Part shown: positions 13,415 through 16,845 of the stretch, piece by piece
Numbering within the stretch: the stretch's first letter is position 1
Layout: each line of letters begins with the position of its first letter
Origin: Candidatus Taylorbacteria bacterium RIFCSPLOWO2_01_FULL_50_130
Lineage (GTDB): Bacteria > Patescibacteriota > Minisyncoccia > Phycocordibacterales > UBA10002
DNA length: 16,845 bases
Reading direction: 5' to 3'
NCBI GenBank assembly: GCA_001821155.1
Contig: MHSB01000006.1
Span: 1-16,845 of the forward strand
The notes under the pieces: generated by a model
Database searches by the model: none
What the model saw: the letters and a program-made list of their open reading frames with translations, nothing else
Told to the model about the DNA's origin: nothing
Position numbers and translations under genes: made by a program

Positions 13415-14620
13415 TTATCCGCCATCCTGCAACTCCCTGAACGCGATGCCGAGCGCAACGGTGAATTCAGGCCCTGCCTCTTTGAGCATGTCTTCTAAAA
13501 ATGCCGGAACCTCAACCTGCTGAAACGGGTTCGCCCGCTCCACCGGAACAAGAAAATGTTGTTGTGCCACTTCGAATATGCCCTTAAGATTCGCGCCGCC
13601 GCCGGAGAGGATGATATCTTTCACTTTTCTCCCGGATTTATGTTCAAAATTCTGGATGGTGCGGCTGGCTTCAGAAAAGATCACGTTGAGCACCGCGGTA
13701 AGCGGGACATGGGACTCCCCCCCTTCCGTGGCAAGTCCTTCCCTTCGTTTCATTTTCTCCGCCTCTTCCACGCTTATGCCAAGCGCTCGGGAGAGCGAAA
13801 GCGTTATATCCTGTCCTCCGTGATTGATGATGTGGGAAAGACGGATGAGGCCTTTGTCAAGGATGTAGAGTTTCGTCCCTCCCGCTCCCGCGTCGAGCAC
13901 GGCATGCGCGTCAAGGTCCTGCGGAAAGAGAGATCGAATGGTGCTGAACAACTCAATTTCAAAAAAGCGCGATTGGAGCCCGCTTCCGTCAGCTATCTCG
14001 CGATATCGGTTGAGCGCATCGTTGTGAATGGCCGTGATGAGAATAGTCATGTCTTGCGGCGCGGACATTGTTCTATCTTTAGGGTCCATGCCGGAGGAGT
14101 CGTTTACGGCAGGACGGAGGGGTGCCGCCATGGGAAGCACGGCGGGATGCGTGCTAGAAACGATGCCCCCTTCAGGAGGGGACCCTCGCGTTTTCGGAGC
14201 TTCCGGAATAATCCACCAGTCAAGATTCACCTCCGAAATCGGAACGGGAACGTATTTGCGCGCCTCAATCGGCACCATGTCTGGAAGCTGCTTTTCGTCA
14301 AACACGCGCATTGGCATAATGGTTACGAGACTGGACGCGAATGGAATTGCAAACGCGGCGCGCAAAGACGTGGCATGCGCCTCGCGCAGGATGTCCCGCA
14401 GCGCTTCGGCAAGTTTTTCGGGATGAAGATTCGTCGCGCGTCCAATTTCGAGTCCCGCGTATGGCCCGAGTGCGAGCGAGCCGTATGTTTCTAGCACGGC
14501 CTTTCCGCTTTTCCGCCGGAGCTGGACAATCTTGACGTACGCGCTCCCCATATCCACGCCTACCACGCTCGCACCGGAAGATTGGAGCATCGACAATAGA
14601 TTTTTGAGGCGGCCGAGCAT
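13415..14620 (-). CDS. pilM: Type IV pilus actin-like ATPase PilM
   Basis: A cytoplasmic actin-fold protein that binds the N-terminus of PilN and links it to the motor ATPases. The 401-residue product shows the phosphate 1 loop VVGVDMGSAYVKIVQL (19-34), the PilM text MRVFDEKQLPDMVPIEARKY (split, around 104-122), phosphate 2 AVLDAGAGGTKLYI (240-253) and the adenosine motif IILSGGGANLKGI (336-348). Residues about 141-189, rich in Pro, Ala, Ser and Gly, interrupt the domain between DWWIIPE and MTILITA and are not typical of the family. The ATG at 14620 is preferred over an in-frame TTG at 14635, since TATACT with a six-base gap precedes the ATG. It is first gene of the leftward pilus set. Confidence 0.93.
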   Translation of the reverse strand: MLGRLKNLLSMLQSSGASVVGVDMGSAYVKIVQLRRKSGKAVLETYGSLALGPYAGLEIGRATNLHPEKLAEALRDILREAHATSLRAAFAIPFASSLVTIMPMRVFDEKQLPDMVPIEARKYVPVPISEVNLDWWIIPEAPKTRGSPPEGGIVSSTHPAVLPMAAPLRPAVNDSSGMDPKDRTMSAPQDMTILITAIHNDALNRYREIADGSGLQSRFFEIELFSTIRSLFPQDLDAHAVLDAGAGGTKLYILDKGLIRLSHIINHGGQDITLSLSRALGISVEEAEKMKRREGLATEGGESHVPLTAVLNVIFSEASRTIQNFEHKSGRKVKDIILSGGGANLKGIFEVAQQHFLVPVERANPFQQVEVPAFLEDMLKEAGPEFTVALGIAFRELQDGG

Positions 14621-14626
14621 AGGGAT

Positions 14627-14632
14627 AGTATA
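14627..14632 (-). promoter_or_regulatory. Candidate leaderless -10 element of pilM
   Basis: TATACT on the minus strand, six bases before the pilM ATG at 14620. It supports the choice of the ATG over the upstream TTG, because the TTG start would overlap the hexamer. No -35 match. Confidence 0.5.
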
Positions 14633-14633
14633 C

Positions 14634-14703
14634 AACTGAATAACCTAAACTCCATGACTGAATAACTGGGAAGAAATATGCTTTATTTATTCAGTTATTC
14701 AGT
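14634..14703. repeat. ACTGAATAA words in the pilM-comF divergent spacer
   Basis: AACTGAATAAC (14634-14644) and ACTGAATAACT (14657-14667) are direct. TTATTCAGT twice (14687-14695 and 14695-14703) is inverted. ACTGAATAACT and 14693-14703 pair perfectly over 11 bases. Confidence 0.9.
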
Positions 14704-14718
14704 GATATGTTATTGGTT

Positions 14719-15354
14719 ATGTTCCAATTTTTACTCGATAATATATTCCCAAGGAAGGCCCTCGTTCGGGAACTTGAGCGGATGGATGCGTTTTCGTTCG
14801 CGGCGCGGGTGAAGGGTGCCATGCTATACGTTGGAAAAGAGACCATCTCTTGTTTCGAATATCAAAACCCTTTGGTGCGACAGGCAATTATTGAGCTGAA
14901 ATACCGCGGCAACAAAAAAGTGGCGCGGTTGCTCGCGACGGCGCTTTATGATGAACTTATGGGCTTCCTTGAAGAATACGCACCGCTTACCAATTTCAGT
15001 GAGCCACTGCTTATGCCGATTCCCCTTTCAAAGAAGCGGGAATCGGAGCGCGGGTTTAATCAATGCAGATTGCTCGCGGACGCTCTTTTGAACATTGACG
15101 GAGGGAAAAACTTCACGCTCTCTTTCGCGCTCACAAAATGCAAGGATACAGAAAGTCAAACCAAGGTGAACTCGCGGACGGAGCGGCTCTCCAACCTAAC
15201 AGGTTGCTTCACGGCGGAACAGAGCGTCGTCGGAAGACGTAACATCATTCTTATAGATGACGTCACAACCACGGGTGCGACGTTCCTCGAGGCGCGAAGA
15301 ACGCTTCTTCGCGCGGGAGCGCGGAAAGTTATCGCGTTTGCCGTGGCGCACTGA
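14719..15354 (+). CDS. comF: ComF-like phosphoribosyltransferase
   Basis: A 211-residue PRTase-fold protein. It has LKYRGNKKVARLL, PIPLSKKRESERGFNQ and the PRPP-binding loop IILIDDVTTTGAT, which together define ComF/GntX-like proteins. The N-terminal Cys4 zinc finger of canonical ComF is absent: after NIFPRK come no CxxC pairs. In well-studied competent bacteria ComF acts in the cytoplasm on incoming single-stranded DNA, so its position next to a T4P locus makes DNA uptake plausible; that role is inferred. An ATG at 14707 would add four residues (MLLV); I prefer 14719 because ComF proteins usually begin close to the LLDxxFP text. No Shine-Dalgarno sequence is present. It diverges from pilM, sharing a spacer of ACTGAATAA words. 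Confidence 0.88.
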   Translation: MFQFLLDNIFPRKALVRELERMDAFSFAARVKGAMLYVGKETISCFEYQNPLVRQAIIELKYRGNKKVARLLATALYDELMGFLEEYAPLTNFSEPLLMPIPLSKKRESERGFNQCRLLADALLNIDGGKNFTLSFALTKCKDTESQTKVNSRTERLSNLTGCFTAEQSVVGRRNIILIDDVTTTGATFLEARRTLLRAGARKVIAFAVAH

Positions 15355-15400
15355 AAGCGGCGGTTAGCTTCCAGCTTTTAGCTGATAGGTTTAGAAGAGT

Positions 15401-15457
15401 AAACTCCGCTCGTCCTATCCCTGTGCAGGAGCACAGGGCGTTCGGCGAGCGGAGTTT
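15401..15457 (+). terminator. Nested hairpin after comF, possible terminator
   Basis: Outer stem AAACTCCGCTCG (15401-15412) with its exact inverse (15446-15457), and inner stem CCCTGTGC / GCACAGGG with loop AGGA. The T run after it (TTTCCTTT) is weak, so termination here is uncertain. Confidence 0.45.
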
Positions 15458-15516
15458 CCTTTAAGAACCCTCGGTTCTCAACGCTCGCTCGCAGACTCGC
15501 TCACTGCTCTCCTCCA

Positions 15517-15538
15517 CGGGGAAACTACAGTTTCCCCG
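15517..15538. repeat. Perfect hairpin CGGGGAAACT
   Basis: CGGGGAAACT (15517-15526) and its exact inverse (15529-15538) separated by two bases. No T run follows, so it is not a normal terminator. Confidence 0.85.
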
Positions 15539-15549
15539 ACCCCTTTCGC

Positions 15550-15599
15550 TGACCCGCCATTCATCCCTGCCTAGGAAGGCAGGGAGTTCTGGCGAGTCA
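15550..15599 (+). repeat. Nested AGGA-loop hairpin, second copy
   Basis: Outer stem 15550-15559 with 15590-15599 (one mismatch in ten) and inner stem CCCTGCCT (15565-15572) with AGGCAGGG (15577-15584), loop AGGA. Same plan as 15401-15457. Confidence 0.8.
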
Positions 15600-15614
15600 T
15601 TAAAAAGAAGATGC

Positions 15615-15646
15615 CACAAAAAATCCGCAACGGCGGATTTTTTGTG
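15615..15646. terminator. Bidirectional intrinsic terminator between comF region and metzincin gene
   Basis: Perfect 14-base-pair stem CACAAAAAATCCGC (15615-15628) with its inverse (15633-15646) and loop AACG. Six A on one side and six T on the other allow function on both strands. It ends transcription of the converging comF side and of the metzincin gene, which stops at 15673. Confidence 0.9.
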
Positions 15647-15672
15647 ATTATACGTCAGTTTCCACGCTGTCT

Positions 15673-16509
15673 TTATTCTGCCCAGAGGACGTGAGTGAGA
15701 ACTTTTTCTCCGCGGCCGAGGTCGCGCTCATAGAGCGATGCGCGATTTCTTGCGTCACGGCGAACCACTCGCCCCCACTCGCGAAGTTCATCGGGGTCAG
15801 TAGTGTCTGGCAACTCAAAATTGAAACTTTGGTTTCGACCATTCTTTTTTGACGGAGCCGTAGCGGAAACAGTGGTGATACTGTCAAGGTGCGCGTAGAT
15901 GAGTTCAAGCTGCTCAAAGTCATGCGCATTCGGGTGTTCATTTGATGGCGGTCCGTCCGGGTCGGAGGTGTAGTCCATGCAGGTACCGAGATTCGGATTG
16001 GAGAAATTCTCGTCTTGGTGGTCAAGGCCGAACGTGTGCCCGACCTCTTGGCACATCACGAGACTCTTCCATGCCGACGTATTGTACGCCGGTTTTGAAA
16101 AGTAGGTATCGTTAAGCTTCACCGCGCCTTTCGTGATATGTTCACCGCCCGTAATCCAGATTTGAGCAAGACCGAGCCACCCGTTGTTCCCGTACTTGGC
16201 GGCGCATACTTCCACTCGTCCAGCGGTTGGCCGGCAAGTCTTTGGCCGCGTGCCGCCGGCAACAACAGAAGTATCAAGAACGCTTGAGAGGCTCCAGTCG
16301 GAAGAAGCCGTAGTAAGATACGTGTCCCACGCGAGTGGTACGTTATCACCAAGCTTTAAGGTGAACGGATTCGCCGTTCTCGCCCAGTGATACGGACCCC
16401 ACGAGTGAATCGCGTTGACCGCAGTCCCAAAACCAACGGCAACAAGCAAAGCGAAAACGGCGACCATCAAGCGAGACCATATTCTGTTCGTAAAAAATGA
16501 TTTAATCAT
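15673..16509 (-). CDS. Secreted metzincin-like protein, first zinc ligand replaced by Gln
   Basis: A 278-residue protein with a signal peptide or N-terminal anchor (about 11-33, LMVAVFALLVAVGFGTAVNA). The central region contains QEVGHTFGLDHQDE (154-167) and a Met-turn-like CMDY (177-180). Metzincin proteases carry HExxHxxGxxH; here Glu155, His158, Gly161 and His164 match and the first His is Gln154. Upstream, GLAQIWITGG resembles the edge-strand region of matrixin-like proteases. The C-terminal 70 residues are polar and charged. Either the protein is an inactive relative or Gln can act as a ligand in this subfamily. I start at Met 16509, right before the signal peptide, rather than at 16605 upstream; GAGGAG is 22-27 bases away, so it is too distant to be a normal ribosome site. 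Confidence 0.78.
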   Translation of the reverse strand: MIKSFFTNRIWSRLMVAVFALLVAVGFGTAVNAIHSWGPYHWARTANPFTLKLGDNVPLAWDTYLTTASSDWSLSSVLDTSVVAGGTRPKTCRPTAGRVEVCAAKYGNNGWLGLAQIWITGGEHITKGAVKLNDTYFSKPAYNTSAWKSLVMCQEVGHTFGLDHQDENFSNPNLGTCMDYTSDPDGPPSNEHPNAHDFEQLELIYAHLDSITTVSATAPSKKNGRNQSFNFELPDTTDPDELREWGRVVRRDARNRASLYERDLGRGEKVLTHVLWAE

Positions 16510-16544
16510 AAAAGCACTTTGTCTTGTATAAGCTCCTCGGCTCG

Positions 16545-16575
16545 GAAGTGCAAATTTAAAACACCTTTGCACTTC
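16545..16575. repeat. 10-base inverted repeat in the metzincin 5' leader
   Basis: GAAGTGCAAA (16545-16554) and its exact inverse (16566-16575) with an 11-base loop. It lies between the candidate promoter and the start codon, so it may be an RNA stem or an operator. No identity is claimed. Confidence 0.6.
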
Positions 16576-16657
16576 TCTCGCTCTACGTCGCTTATAGAGA
16601 TACAAAATTTAGACACTCTTAAACTCGACCATCACACACAGAGGGATAGATGCGTTA

Positions 16658-16685
16658 AGTGTAGTAAAATATAGCGCCTTGTCAA
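16658..16685 (-). promoter_or_regulatory. Candidate promoter of the metzincin gene
   Basis: Minus strand: a perfect TTGACA (16685-16680), 16-base gap, TACACT (16663-16658, four of six matches). The resulting 5' leader would be about 140 bases and contains the hairpin at 16545-16575. Confidence 0.5.
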
Positions 16686-16845
16686 GGGTGCGATTTGTGG
16701 ATAGGACAGCAGTTCAAACATATGGCTTTCTTTGGGCTTATAATCAGTCGCAAACGCTCGTGTTGGAGCGACGAGTAAGATGGTATCATAATGGTAAGAA
16801 TTATCCGCGTTGTTCACACTTTTTACCTTCTCTGTCTCTGTCATG
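16686..16845. other. Right-end stretch without a supported gene
   Basis: Holds a small hairpin (CGCTC 16755-16759 with GAGCG 16766-16770) and AT-rich hexamers such as TATAAT at 16739 on the plus strand without a matching -35. An open frame on the minus strand to 16844 has no recognisable protein features. The window may end just inside a gene on either strand. Confidence 0.4.

Larger units (their letters stand above)
15401..15646 (+). ncRNA. Candidate structured RNA ending in a terminator
   Basis: About 246 bases with five successive stems and an intrinsic terminator at the end on this strand. Two of the stems have an inner 8-base-pair helix capped by the loop AGGA (15419-15438 and 15565-15584). 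They share CCCTG/CAGGG and differ at the other three pairs by compensatory changes. No promoter is evident, so it may simply be read with comF. No known RNA family is recognised. Confidence 0.35.
15355..15672. other. 318-base hairpin-rich gap between comF and the metzincin gene
   Basis: No coding signal. Begins with AGCTT words (15364-15386), then holds five perfect or near-perfect hairpins in a row: 15401-15457, 15464-15478, 15517-15538, 15550-15599 and 15615-15646. The last is a terminator. It may be a comF 3' untranslated region, a separate structured RNA or a dispersed intergenic repeat. Confidence 0.75.

Noticed and set aside
13556..14494. Long plus-strand open frame of 312 codons
   Set aside because: It lies antisense to pilM, whose motifs are clear; its composition (Arg, His and Gly rich) is that of a reverse-strand shadow.
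15355..15660. tRNA or known RNA gene in the hairpin-rich block
   Set aside because: No cloverleaf, no GGTTCGAATCC-like arm and no CCA end could be found.
16632..16844. Open frame of 70 codons on the minus strand at the right edge
   Set aside because: No domain, motif or membrane segment is visible and it overlaps the candidate promoter of the metzincin gene.

Overview
The window carries an almost complete type IV pilus (T4P) locus. It probably comes from a member of the Candidate Phyla Radiation (Patescibacteria, Parcubacteria-like). That assignment is an inference from the gene order pilM-pilN-pilO-(pilP-like)-pilB-pilT-pilC-pilA-pilD-minor pilins-ligA, from diverged LigA, PilB and PilT signatures, from the lack of a secretin gene next to pilMNOP, and from the near absence of Shine-Dalgarno sequences. 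Base composition is moderate. No rRNA, tRNA, CRISPR array, insertion sequence or phage gene was seen.

Layout. Almost everything is on the minus strand and is read from right to left. PilM (14620-13415), PilN, PilO and a PilP-like protein form the cytoplasmic and inner-membrane alignment platform. PilB (extension ATPase), a stand-alone receiver-domain response regulator, PilT (retraction ATPase) and PilC (platform protein) follow. Next are the major pilin-like gene (6241-5723), an intrinsic terminator, and the prepilin peptidase PilD. Four tightly packed or overlapping minor-pilin genes follow pilD, and NAD-dependent DNA ligase ligA (2037-16) comes last. On the plus strand, diverging from pilM, is a ComF-like phosphoribosyltransferase (14719-15354). 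Its downstream region is unusually rich in hairpins and ends in a strong bidirectional terminator at 15615-15646. Rightmost, on the minus strand, is a secreted metzincin-like protein (16509-15673) whose first zinc ligand is Gln instead of His.

How the genes fit together. PilD would trim the five prepilins. PilB powers assembly and PilT retraction through PilC. PilM, PilN, PilO and the PilP-like protein link the ATPases to the envelope, and the receiver protein may tune the motors. ComF-like proteins and T4P together suggest DNA uptake.

The most unusual signal is not a gene. Nearly every larger spacer is built from its own short word, 7-10 bases long, repeated directly and in inverted orientation so that the spacer can fold. 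Heptamer arrays of the same style sit inside ligA, pilD and the leaders of three minor pilins. A perfect 111-base direct repeat supplies two of those leaders. Other points of interest are possible leaderless promoters (TANNNT, six bases, ATG) in front of pilM, the response regulator and pilD, and two paired AGGA-loop hairpins downstream of comF that look like copies with compensatory base changes.
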